From an uncultured Clostridium sp. (GTDB lineage: Bacteria; Bacillota; Clostridia; Clostridiales; Clostridiaceae), in NCBI GenBank assembly GCA_934746785.1, contig CAKVFO010000079.1, forward strand, positions 1 to 15,666: a stretch of 15,666 nucleotides of DNA. The letters run 5' to 3'. Below the pieces are notes generated by a model. The model was not told the DNA's origin, did not search any database, and saw nothing but the letters and a program-made list of their open reading frames with translations. A program made the translations under genes and the position numbers. How positions within the stretch are numbered: the stretch's first letter is position 1; every line of letters begins with the position of its first letter. This document shows, in pieces, positions 1 through 7,121 of the stretch.

Positions 1-400
1 GGAAGGTTTTCTGTTTTGAAAGTGGACTTAGAATGCAGGAGTAGGATTTTTTCTTAGAGATAGTGTACTTCTCTTGGAAGGTTTTTTGTATTGGAAGTGG
101 ACTTAGAATGCAGAAGTGGGATTTTCTCTTAGAGATAGTGTACTTCTCTTGGAAGGTTTTCTGTTTTGCAAGTGAATTTAGAATGCAGAAGTGGGATTTT
201 TTCTTATAAAAAGTATATTTCTCTTGGAAGGTTTTCTGTTTTGAAAGTGGACTTAGAATGCAGGAGTAGGATTTTTTCTTAGAGATAGTGTACTTCTCTT
301 GGGAGTTTTTTTGTATTGAAAGTGGACTTAGAATGCAGAAGTGGGATTTTCTCTTAGAGATAGTGTATTTTCCTTGGAAGGTTTTCTATTTTGAAAGTGG
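1..400. repeat. 75-bp tandem repeat array (five full units plus a partial one)
   Basis: Units begin with GGAAGG or a close variant at 1, 76, 151, 226, 301 and 376, an exact 75-bp period; the last is cut at about 400. Each unit contains AGAATGCAG near its middle and ends in TTCTCTTGG-like sequence. Units 1 and 4 are identical and unit 5 most resembles unit 2, so a three-unit (225-bp) block appears to have been duplicated. The array starts at the window edge and probably extends leftwards. The same unit, as single diverged copies, forms the arms of the inverted-repeat elements at 4767-4954, 7851-8111 and 15553-15666, so this is the expanded arm of one member of that family. Confidence 0.9.
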
Positions 401-404
401 AGAA

Positions 405-457
405 TAGAAGTAATATTTTTATGAATCATAACCAGCCGCTTAAAAATATTGCTTCTA
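405..457. repeat. A+T-rich hairpin at the end of the tandem array
   Basis: TAGAAGTAATATTTTTA (405-421) pairs with TAAAAATATTGCTTCTA (441-457), 16 of 17 positions, around a 19-nt loop. It lies where the core hairpin lies in the other repeat-family members, directly after a partial 75-bp unit, and starts with a similar AGAAT-GAAG string. I read it as the core of the left-hand element. No T-run follows on either strand, so a simple terminator is unlikely. Confidence 0.55.
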
Positions 458-505
458 CCTCCTTAAATAGTAACGGAAATTTTACTTTTCGGTTCTTTTG
501 CGGCA

Positions 506-637
506 CTACATTTTTCTTTTTAACGTATTAGACAACTTACATATTGGGAAGCCAGTAATAATCAGCACTCCCTCTCCAAAAGCTTTTAATTTCCTATACG
601 TTAAGAAAGGATCTAATTGATAAGAAATTCCTTTTAA
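506..637 (-). other. Open frame without start codon, possible gene remnant
   Basis: The minus strand is open from a TAG at 638-640 to a TAG at 506-508 (43 sense codons). The product has protein-like composition, including LDPFLTYRKLKAFGEGV and LIITGFPICKLSN. There is no ATG/GTG/TTG start with a ribosome binding site, so it cannot be a complete gene. It sits just beyond the trailer end of the CRISPR array. I do not recognise the family, and a chance open frame of this length is quite possible. Apart from this and the hairpin at 405-457, I see nothing in 458-641. Confidence 0.2.
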
Positions 638-641
638 CTAC

Positions 642-2444
642 TATTCTTTACAACTCTTGTTAATGTTAAACTATTCCTAATGAAAATGATAAAATAGGAG
701 AGTTAGATTTAAATACAACTCTTGTTAATGTTAAACACAGTGCCTATGGTACTCAGAATGTATCTCTTTCAAATTTAAATACAACTCTTGTTAATGTTAA
801 ACACTATAAAAACTTATCTTTATTTTTAAAGGTAAGTATTTAAATACAACTCTTGTTAATGTTAAACGAAACAATTAATAATACAACTCATCCTGAAATT
901 GCTAATTTAAATACAACTCTTGTTAATGTTAAACTCTTGACATAATTATGTTAAAAGGATTCTATAACGAATTTAAATACAACTCTTGTTAATGTTAAAC
1001 AATGATTATCATATGAGAAAGAGGGATAGTATGAGGTATTTAAATACAACTCTTGTTAATGTTAAACAGGAATGAAAATGAAAGATAATACAAAAACAAT
1101 GGCATTTAAATACAACTCTTGTTAATGTTAAACAAGTGAGGTGGTTAAATGGATATTAGCGAAAATGGTTATTTAAATACAACTCTTGTTAATGTTAAAC
1201 AATTTAAAGAATATTGTAGTTAATCAAACAATAAATATTTAAATACAACTCTTGTTAATGTTAAACTCTGAAGCTGGATTTTTATTATATCTTAAATTTG
1301 CATTTAAATACAACTCTTGTTAATGTTAAACGCGAATGGAGTCCGAGTTTTGAGGATCTAAAAGTATTTAAATACAACTCTTGTTAATGTTAAACTGGCA
1401 CTTCTTCCAGCGAAAAACTATCATCATCATCATTTAAATACAACTCTTGTTAATGTTAAACTGGCCATGCAGATAATGCATCAGCAGTTGAGAAGTCATT
1501 TAAATACAACTCTTGTTAATGTTAAACACAAGTGTTCGTCCCCTATGAACACCTTAAAATAATTTAAATACAACTCTTGTTAATGTTAAACGAAGTTATA
1601 CTTTAGGGGAAGGACAAGTTTTAACATGATTTAAATACAACTCTTGTTAATGTTAAACAAAAATATGTATAAAGTTATTGCAATAATTTTATTATTTAAA
1701 TACAACTCTTGTTAATGTTAAACAAAGAAATAAGGAGTGATTTAGATGAAAGCAAAGATATTTAAATACAACTCTTGTTAATGTTAAACTAAATCTGAAG
1801 GAAATAATAGATTTATATGTACTGGATTTAAATACAACTCTTGTTAATGTTAAACAAATGTTATCATATGTAAAAAATAAGAATTTCAAATTTAAATACA
1901 ACTCTTGTTAATGTTAAACACATTGTCAGCGATAAAAGTACCTAAAGGAATATAATTTAAATACAACTCTTGTTAATGTTAAACTCTTATTGTCTGCTCT
2001 ACTGCTGATTCTAAATCTAAATTTAAATACAACTCTTGTTAATGTTAAACTTGCAGTTGTAATAAAAGAAGACGGAAACCATTATGTATTTAAATACAAC
2101 TCTTGTTAATGTTAAACAGTGTATTTATATATTATGTTTAATAATCAAACTTTATTTAAATACAACTCTTGTTAATGTTAAACAAAGGTATGAGTCTGGA
2201 GCATGTTCTATGGATTGATTTAAATACAACTCTTGTTAATGTTAAACGAGTTTGAAATAATAAGCAGGGAGGAAGCTTTTAAATTTAAATACAACTCTTG
2301 TTAATGTTAAACTTGTTTTTACTTAGTAGTAAACTAAGAATGTACCAAATTTAAATACAACTCTTGTTAATGTTAAACTGTAATAATTATAAATAAAGTA
2401 TTAGTTTTAAGGAGATTTAAATACAACTCTTGTTAATGTTAAAC
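642..2444 (-). CRISPR. CRISPR array, 28 repeats and 27 spacers, type I-B-like repeat
   Basis: The 30-bp repeat (plus strand begins ATTTAAATACAAC, ends GTTAATGTTAAAC) recurs from 707 to 2444 without visible mismatch. The leftmost copy, 642-671, is changed in its first eight bases. Spacers are 34-37 bp (963 bp in total) and all appear distinct. The reverse complement starts GTTTAACATTAAC and ends ATTTAAAT, which resembles clostridial subtype I-B repeats (compare C. difficile, ending ATGTAAAT), where the end forms the crRNA 5' handle. That, and the degenerate terminal repeat on the left, indicate transcription on the minus strand from a leader right of 2444. Several spacers read as open coding sequence, as expected for phage or plasmid protospacers. 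No cas gene is in the window, so interference and adaptation must rely on cas genes elsewhere. Confidence 0.97.
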
Positions 2445-2560
2445 CCTAGTTTTTAAGCCATTCTTTAATTATTATACACCTTTCAATCCAAGATATACAG
2501 TCATTTCTCAATATTTTTTCCAACCGAAGTGCCTAAGTTTAAAAATTACTGGTAAAAATC
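2445..2560 (-). promoter_or_regulatory. Probable CRISPR leader with promoter
   Basis: This A+T-rich stretch abuts the leader-side repeat (2415-2444). On the minus strand a TATAAT -10 box lies at 2476-2471, about 27 nt before the first repeat, so transcription would begin roughly 20 nt upstream of the array. I see no convincing -35 box. The outer part contains one arm (2516-2526) of an 11-bp perfect inverted repeat whose other arm is at 2610-2620. The leader assignment follows from repeat orientation and the decayed repeat at the opposite end; the outer limit is arbitrary. Confidence 0.6.
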
Positions 2561-2627
2561 CTCCTATACATTGATATAACTCTTCTAAAGCTTGTTCTAA
2601 TCTCTGAAACGGTTGGAAAACAGAGTC
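2508..2627 (-). other. Short open frame, possible coding remnant beside the CRISPR leader
   Basis: Between in-frame stops (TAA at 2628-2630 and TGA at 2508-2510) there are 39 codons reading like protein, including FQRLEQALEELYQCIGG and FLPVIFKLRHFGWKKY. No start codon with a ribosome binding site is present. It may be a further fragment of the decayed coding region to its right, or chance. The 11-bp inverted repeat TTTTCCAACCG / CGGTTGGAAAA lies over both of its ends. Confidence 0.2.
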
Positions 2628-2755
2628 TTATTCTTCTATTTCAAATTATAATATCTTTACAACATTCTCATTCAGTAACAGCTCTTATGGACACTATAAT
2701 CTCTAAGAATGGTGAAGTCTGGTGCTTTAGCTTACTAAGTTTGAATTAGCTTAAT

Positions 2756-2796
2756 TTAAAAGGAGTTTGTCCTATTTTGAGCCAGGCTCCTTTTAA
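2756..2796. terminator. Hairpin, possible bidirectional terminator
   Basis: TTAAAAGGAG (2756-2765) and CTCCTTTTAA (2787-2796) form a perfect 10-bp stem with a 21-nt loop; the A/T ends of the stem provide a short T-run on either strand. It lies just downstream (minus sense) of the decayed gene ending at 2841 and before the CRISPR leader, so it may once have ended that gene and still insulate the array. Confidence 0.45.
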
Positions 2797-2840
2797 TCTA
2801 TCTATAATTATTATAATCAAAATCTCCTTATTTTCTTCTA

Positions 2841-3357
2841 TTATACTCCTAATAAAATCTTATGAAATCTCAAAATAGTATGAGTATCACTCACTTCCAT
2901 AGCAATACAAAATTTATCTGATGGATATTCTGCTTTTAATCTATATTTCCAAACATCCTCTTTATAAAGTTAAAATTAATGTCACTTTCATTCATCTCAC
3001 ACTCATTATCAACAAAATAATAATTGCATTTTATTATTCATTTTAATCATATCATTAAGCCTTTTCATCTATGTCCAAATACTGTCTAAAGATACTTGAT
3101 TTAAAATATTCTCTTCAGAAGATTACAATTTTCACCACCCAGCAAAAAACTCTTCATTATTTTCTAGGTATCCATCAATAAATGTATTAATATTATCACA
3201 TACATCCTTCATGAAATCCACAGCTGATATATATAGCCCACGGCTCCTTTCTTCTTGAAGTACATCTTCTTGGAGATTTTCAAGGCTTCTCTTAACACTT
3301 TGTAAATCTTCACTTAAATTGTTACATCTGTTTATTTTCTGTTTTCCTTTTATAAGT
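2841..3357 (-). pseudogene. Decayed gene of unknown function, several stops and frameshifts
   Basis: Minus-strand translation gives protein-like sequence broken by stops. From 3357 a 74-codon stretch contains a helical, probably coiled-coil segment (LSEDLQSVKRSLENLQEDV, then FMKDVCDNINTFIDGYLEN) and ends at TGA 3132-3134. The same frame continues coding-like through TAA (3123-3125) and TAG (3069-3071) to TGA at 3009-3011. Coding character then passes to other frames; the last piece (EDVWKYRLKAEYPSDKF, CIAMEVSDTHTILRFHKIL) ends at TAA 2841-2843. The first segment has no usable start, so the N-terminus is also lost. I cannot name the family. It lies next to the CRISPR leader, where cas genes often sit, but nothing visible is Cas-like. 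Confidence 0.6.
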
Positions 3358-3384
3358 CACATATGAAGACGTTGAATGCAAGAC

Positions 3385-3416
3385 TAACTTCCGTTATGTT
3401 AAAAAAGCGGAAGTTA
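3385..3416 (+). terminator. Hairpin upstream of the fprA promoter
   Basis: TAACTTCCG (3385-3393) and CGGAAGTTA (3408-3416) form a perfect 9-bp stem with a 14-nt loop, followed on the plus strand by CTTTTT. It has the form of a Rho-independent terminator reading rightwards and would shield the fprA promoter from upstream transcription. No rightward gene is visible upstream, so its client is unknown. Confidence 0.45.
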
Positions 3417-3491
3417 CTTTTTCAATTAACATATATATAAATTTTCTATTCCTCTATTATACTTTTTAAGAAAATATCAACAATATATACA

Positions 3492-3520
3492 TTGACTTTA
3501 ATAACTCATTCCTCTATAAT
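3492..3520 (+). promoter_or_regulatory. Sigma-A-type promoter of fprA
   Basis: TTGACT (3492-3497) and TATAAT (3515-3520) are separated by 17 bp: five of six consensus bases at -35 and six of six at -10. Transcription would begin near 3527, leaving a leader of about 80 nt before the ATG at 3608. A second copy of the sequence around the -10 (ATTCCTCTATTATA, 3448-3461) lies exactly 60 bp upstream of ATTCCTCTATAATA (3508-3521) and may be an additional promoter or operator. Confidence 0.8.
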
Positions 3521-3528
3521 AATTATTA
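3514..3528 (+). promoter_or_regulatory. Putative PerR operator overlapping the fprA -10 box
   Basis: CTATAATAATTATTA matches the PerR box TTATAATNATTATAA at 12 of 14 specified positions and covers the -10 box and start region, where a bound repressor would block initiation. PerR is known to control flavodiiron genes in Clostridium acetobutylicum. A+T-rich DNA produces such matches by chance, but position and target gene make this one credible. Confidence 0.6.
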
Positions 3529-3607
3529 TTCAATAATGTTTTATATTTTTTAATATCAAATACAATAAATGTAATTATAGATTTTTAAATGAAAGAGGGA
3601 TTTTTTA

Positions 3608-4768
3608 ATGAATAAAGTTACTATTTCTGATTCAATAAAATACGTTGGTGCAAATGATAAAACAATAGATTTATTTGAAAGCCAATATAAAGTTCCAAAT
3701 GGTGTTTCTTATAATTCATATGTTATTTTAGATGAAAAAATTGCCATTATGGATACTGTTGACAAAAGAGTTAAAGATGAATGGTTTAAAAATTTAGAAG
3801 AAGTATTAGAAGGAAAAACTCCTGATTACTTAATAATTTCTCACTTAGAACCAGATCATGCTGCTAATATACAAAATCTTTTTGAAAAATATCCTACAGT
3901 TAAATTAGTAGGTAATCAAAAAATATTTAACATGCTTCCTCAATTCTTTGATATGGATTTAGAAGGAAGAACTGTTACAGTTGCTGAAGGTGATGAACTT
4001 TGCCTTGGAGAACATACTCTAGTATTCGTTATGGCTCCTATGGTTCACTGGCCAGAAGTTATGGTTGAATATGAAAAGAAAGAAAAGGTTCTTTTCTCAG
4101 CTGATGGATTTGGTAAATTCGGTGCTTTAGACTGTGATGAAGAATGGACAGATGAAGCTAGAAGATACTTTATAAATATAGTTGGTAAATATGGAGCTGC
4201 TGTACAAACTTTATTAAAGAAGGCTGCTGCTCTTGACATTAAGACAATCTGCCCTCTTCATGGACCAGTTTTAAAAGAAGATTTAGGATTCTACATTGAT
4301 AAATACTTAAAATGGAGCAGCTATACTCCTGAAGAAGAAGGAACTGTTGTAGCTTATGCTTCAATTCATGGAAACACAAAGGCTGCTGCTGAAAAGATGG
4401 CTGAAATTTTAAAATCAAAAGGTGAAAAGACTGCTTTATATGATTTATCAAGAGACGATATGTCAAAGGTAATCTCTGATTCTTATAAATATGATAAATT
4501 AGTTGTAGCTGGTGCTACTTATGATGGTGGAGTTTTCTGCTGCATGAATGACTTCTTACACAGATTAAAAATGAAGAACTTCCAAAAGAGAAAAGTTGCT
4601 ATCATTGAAAATGGATCATGGGCACCTGTTGCAGGTAAATGCATGAAAGATATATTAAGCCAGATGAAGGATATTGAATTCTGTGGTGATATCTTAACTA
4701 TACACTCTGTTGCTAGAGAAAAAGACTTTGAAGCAATGGACATTCTTGCTAATGAACTATTAAAGTAA
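3608..4768 (+). CDS. fprA: Flavodiiron protein (A-type flavoprotein, FprA family)
   Basis: This 386-aa protein has the two domains of flavodiiron proteins. The N-terminal metallo-beta-lactamase-like domain (about 1-240) carries the di-iron ligands: HLEPDH at 79-84, H147 in MVHWPEVM, D166 in SADGFG and H218 in CPLHGP. The C-terminal flavodoxin-like domain (about 245-386) begins with the FMN-binding stretch VVAYASIHGNTK. The family reduces O2 to water, and in some members NO to N2O, using electrons from rubredoxin or a similar carrier; in clostridia it is part of cytoplasmic oxygen defence. Length is usual for clostridial FprA and no rubredoxin domain is fused. The ATG at 3608 follows AGAGGGA at a proper distance. 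It is monocistronic, with its own promoter and a likely PerR operator. The stop codon overlaps the start of an inverted-repeat element. Confidence 0.97.
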   Translation: MNKVTISDSIKYVGANDKTIDLFESQYKVPNGVSYNSYVILDEKIAIMDTVDKRVKDEWFKNLEEVLEGKTPDYLIISHLEPDHAANIQNLFEKYPTVKLVGNQKIFNMLPQFFDMDLEGRTVTVAEGDELCLGEHTLVFVMAPMVHWPEVMVEYEKKEKVLFSADGFGKFGALDCDEEWTDEARRYFINIVGKYGAAVQTLLKKAAALDIKTICPLHGPVLKEDLGFYIDKYLKWSSYTPEEEGTVVAYASIHGNTKAAAEKMAEILKSKGEKTALYDLSRDDMSKVISDSYKYDKLVVAGATYDGGVFCCMNDFLHRLKMKNFQKRKVAIIENGSWAPVAGKCMKDILSQMKDIEFCGDILTIHSVAREKDFEAMDILANELLK

Positions 4769-4954
4769 TGCAGATGTGAGGCTTTCCTTTAAGGCTAATG
4801 TAATTTACTTGAGAGTTTCTCTGTATTGAGGGTGTACTTAGAATGCAATGGTTAGACCAAATACACTACCCATTGCATTCTAATCAATCTTTAATTTGAG
4901 ATAGTCCCTCAAGTGAAGTACACCTACATGCCCAAGCATACTTACTTCTACATT
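4767..4954. repeat. Long inverted-repeat intergenic element, copy B
   Basis: The element runs from AATGCAG, overlapping the fprA stop codon, to CTACATT, 4 bp before the stop of the opposing immunity gene. The two halves are imperfect inverted copies related to the 75-bp unit at 1-400 (shared ACTTGAG and AATGYAG stretches). At the centre TTAGAATGCAATGG (4838-4851) pairs perfectly with CCATTGCATTCTAA (4870-4883), and a short inner stem follows after one mismatch. It fills the space between two convergent genes exactly, so in transcripts it could end both. Whether it is a mobile MITE-like element, a structured RNA or both cannot be told from this window. Confidence 0.8.
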
Positions 4955-4958
4955 TTAT

Positions 4959-5288
4959 CTAATCTCCAATAGAAACTAATCCCTTCCCCTCTCTAATAGC
5001 ATCTTCTCCTATGGAAATTACATTTTCCAAATCCTCAATAGCATATTCATCTTCAAATCCACTCATCAAATCATTATCTAATAAATACCTGCATATCTTA
5101 ACTATTTCCTTAACCGTATCTAAAGATAATTCTACATCACTATATGGATCAATTTTATACAATACACTCATATCCATATCTACTTTATTTCTAAGCTTAT
5201 AAATATAACTGCTCATGTCATCAGTAAATATAGCATTACGCTCCTCTACCTTTATATCACTAATTTTATTTCCTATATAAAAATTCAT
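4959..5288 (-). CDS. Probable immunity protein for the adjacent toxin
   Basis: A small (109 aa), acidic, soluble protein with no signal peptide or membrane segment. Recognisable stretches are MNFYIGNKISDI at the start, LYKIDPYSDVEL in the middle and GLVSIGD at the end. I do not know a named family, but size, charge and position directly downstream of a polymorphic toxin are typical of cognate immunity proteins, which bind and block the toxin domain in the producer's cytoplasm. Its AGGAGG site overlaps the toxin stop codon and the ATG lies 9 nt beyond it, so both are made from one transcript. The stop is 4 bp from the inverted-repeat element at 4767-4954. The role is inferred from context. Confidence 0.75.
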   Translation of the reverse strand: MNFYIGNKISDIKVEERNAIFTDDMSSYIYKLRNKVDMDMSVLYKIDPYSDVELSLDTVKEIVKICRYLLDNDLMSGFEDEYAIEDLENVISIGEDAIREGKGLVSIGD

Positions 5289-5297
5289 GTTTTCCTC

Positions 5298-6509
5298 CTA
5301 TTTTACTGGGAATGCTGTAATTACATTTCCTAATTCATCAATAATAACTCTTAAAGTATATACATCTTTACCTCTTGTATTTACACCAACTGGACTGCTA
5401 AAAGTCTGTTCAAAAACAAATCTTATATCATCTGTGTTACCTAATTTAACTATAAAGTTATCTCCCTTTAAAGTACTTTCAATTCCATCTTTTATATTAA
5501 AACTAGAATTAAAATGAGATTTAGCTGGATTTGTTGAATTTGGTCCATGTAACTTAAGAATATGCTTTCTATATTGTGATTCAGTTAATTTATAATTATC
5601 TGCTGCATTAAAAGCATCTTCAAATCCTGCCTTTTTCCCTAGGTTAGAAGCCTTATCAGCAGAATTTCCACTAACATTTCCTCTTGCTGAATTCTTAGCA
5701 CTTTCTGCTCTTTCAACATTACTTGGACCGCTATTTAATTGTCCATTAGTTGTCATGGCTAATACAGTTCCAGTAACCCATGAAATAGCACCAGCTGTAG
5801 TTGTTATAATACCAGCAGCCTCCATTGGAATAGCTACAACAGTACCACCTCCAATAGTTCCTGCTTCTAAGGCAGCGCCTCCACCCATCAATCCAAGACC
5901 ACCCATGGTTACTATAGCGCCATATCTTTGAAGCCCCTCTGCCATACAATTTAAGGCATAATCAGTATAATCTAAAACTGTGCCTGCAATATCTACAGTA
6001 TAATTCCATGCTGTTTCATACCATGGAATCTCTTTATATGCATCTTTAGCATATTCTAAATCTTTTACATCTTGTTCTAAAGAATCATTTACATTTTCAA
6101 GAGTAGTTGTATATTGTTTCTCAACTTTGCTTAAAAAATCATCATATGCATTTTCATTAATAGTTACTGCTGATGGATTTATCATTGCTGTTACATTAGT
6201 AATCTCAGTTTTAAAAGCCATTAATCCTTCACTTATACTATTTAACCTATTTGCATAATTAATGTCAACATTATGTACCTTTTCTACTATGATTTTAAAC
6301 GTCTCAGTACTTATATCATATTTATCACACATTTTGCTATAGTATGTATCAATATCATTTATATAATCATTAATATCTAAATCATCTATAAACCAATCAG
6401 TAACCCAGTCTACAAATCCCCATTGACTATCTTCATCAACATTTTTTCTAATTACCTCATTTAAATGTTCAATAGTGCTTTGAGAAAAATCTCTTTTTAT
6501 ACCACTCAT
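5298..6509 (-). CDS. Type VII-secreted polymorphic toxin with C-terminal nuclease-like domain
   Basis: 403 aa in three parts. Residues 1-190 are mainly helical, with a Trp-rich stretch at 30-39 (WGFVDWVTDW), like the LXG-type N-terminal export regions of type VIIb effectors, though I see no clear LXG signature. Residues 197-252 are hydrophobic and Gly/Ala-rich (MGGLGLMGGG, GTIGGGTVVAIP), a glycine-zipper-like stretch common in such toxins. Residues 255-295 look like a flexible linker. Residues 300-403 form the likely toxin domain: KH at 315-316, H332, a conserved-looking hydrophobic core and the ending LRVIIDELGNVITAFPVK. This layout recalls BECR-fold RNase toxins, but I cannot assign a family. 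The ATG lies one base after the stop of the upstream gene, with GAGGTG inside that gene: translational coupling. The following gene is probably its immunity protein. Confidence 0.75.
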   Translation of the reverse strand: MSGIKRDFSQSTIEHLNEVIRKNVDEDSQWGFVDWVTDWFIDDLDINDYINDIDTYYSKMCDKYDISTETFKIIVEKVHNVDINYANRLNSISEGLMAFKTEITNVTAMINPSAVTINENAYDDFLSKVEKQYTTTLENVNDSLEQDVKDLEYAKDAYKEIPWYETAWNYTVDIAGTVLDYTDYALNCMAEGLQRYGAIVTMGGLGLMGGGAALEAGTIGGGTVVAIPMEAAGIITTTAGAISWVTGTVLAMTTNGQLNSGPSNVERAESAKNSARGNVSGNSADKASNLGKKAGFEDAFNAADNYKLTESQYRKHILKLHGPNSTNPAKSHFNSSFNIKDGIESTLKGDNFIVKLGNTDDIRFVFEQTFSSPVGVNTRGKDVYTLRVIIDELGNVITAFPVK

Positions 6510-6510
6510 T

Positions 6511-6810
6511 TTATCTCAGCACCTCTTTCTTATATTCTTCTATAGCTTTTCTTGTAACTTCATCAATTTCTGTATAACCATCCTTTATATCATCTAAACA
6601 GCTGACTGTACTTTGAACCATAACTTTGAAAGCATCAATGATTTGAATAAAATTATCCTCAACAATCTCCATGTATTGTCTCATATATCCACGGCCCTCA
6701 ATTTCCAAAGCACTAATATTATCAGCCTCTATACTCTTTAACAAATTATTTAAGCAAGCAATTTCTTCTTCAATCTTATCCCTATTGACCTCTATTTTCT
6801 CCCCAGCCAT
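6511..6810 (-). CDS. WXG100-like small protein, probable toxin export partner
   Basis: 99 aa, almost entirely helical, with a glycine-containing turn in the middle (EGRGYMRQ, 38-45), the helical-hairpin shape of WXG100/Esx proteins. No strict WXG motif is present; the turn takes its place. Y79-x-x-x-D83 (YTEID) fits the YxxxD/E type VII secretion motif near the C-terminus. In Firmicute T7SSb systems two such proteins encoded just before an LXG toxin bind its N-terminus and take it to the secretion machine; this gene and the next one upstream fit that role. A strong AAGGAGGA site overlaps the end of the upstream gene, and its own stop is 1 bp from the toxin ATG. Family naming is by shape and context. 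Confidence 0.7.
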   Translation of the reverse strand: MAGEKIEVNRDKIEEEIACLNNLLKSIEADNISALEIEGRGYMRQYMEIVEDNFIQIIDAFKVMVQSTVSCLDDIKDGYTEIDEVTRKAIEEYKKEVLR

Positions 6811-6822
6811 TACTTATCCTCC

Positions 6823-7119
6823 TTAATATATGTAACTATCAGCTTCATCCATTTCAGTTACAAACTCTTCTGTACATTTTTGAGCCTTATCTGCCAAGTC
6901 ATTAATCTGCCCCTTAAGTTTTGTTACTGCTTCAGAATATTTTTTAAAATTATTATGTACTTTTCCTGATACCAGCCCTTCATTTATAACCCTGTCCAAT
7001 ACTTCAGCATATGTATCTAAATATGTATTAAACTTATCAGCTAAATCTTTATAACTTTGTCCCATTGCCTTACAATCATCATCACACACAACTAAATCAT
7101 AATCTAATGAATCACTCAC
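6823..7119 (-). CDS. WXG100-like small protein, second probable export partner
   Basis: 98 aa, two long amphipathic helices joined near 46-58 by NEGLVSGKVHNNF, matching the helical-hairpin plan of WXG100-superfamily proteins without the W-x-G triplet. The tail (EEFVTEMDEADSY, 84-96) carries an aromatic-plus-acidic pattern like C-terminal type VII signals (F86 with D91, one residue longer than FxxxD). The start is GTG at 7119, chosen because GGGAGG lies 7 nt upstream and no better ATG follows. It begins 2 bp after the stop of the DUF4176-like gene, so the genes are tightly coupled. With the 99-aa protein it probably forms the pair of targeting partners for the 403-aa toxin. Confidence 0.7.
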   Translation of the reverse strand: MSDSLDYDLVVCDDDCKAMGQSYKDLADKFNTYLDTYAEVLDRVINEGLVSGKVHNNFKKYSEAVTKLKGQINDLADKAQKCTEEFVTEMDEADSYIY

Positions 7120-7121
7120 CT

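Noticed and set aside
1..375. Continuous minus-strand frame of 25-residue peptide repeats (EKYTISK..., ILSPLSKQKTF) through the 75-bp array
   Set aside because: 75 is a multiple of three, so one open unit makes the whole array open. There is no start or ribosome binding site, a stop occurs in the partial unit (376-400), and differences between units change amino acids freely. The same unit elsewhere is intergenic.
1692..1901. 69-aa minus-strand open frame with repeated LTLTRVVFK
   Set aside because: It lies inside the CRISPR array and its repeated peptide is just the 30-bp repeat translated; not a gene.
2841..3357. Cas gene remnant beside the CRISPR leader
   Set aside because: None of the translated pieces shows a recognisable Cas motif (no HD, RAMP glycine-rich loop or helicase motifs); kept as an unidentified pseudogene.
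4767..4954. Simple Rho-independent terminator of fprA
   Set aside because: The inverted repeat spans about 188 bp, lacks a T-run after the core stem, and recurs elsewhere; termination may be a secondary effect, so it is listed as a repeat element.
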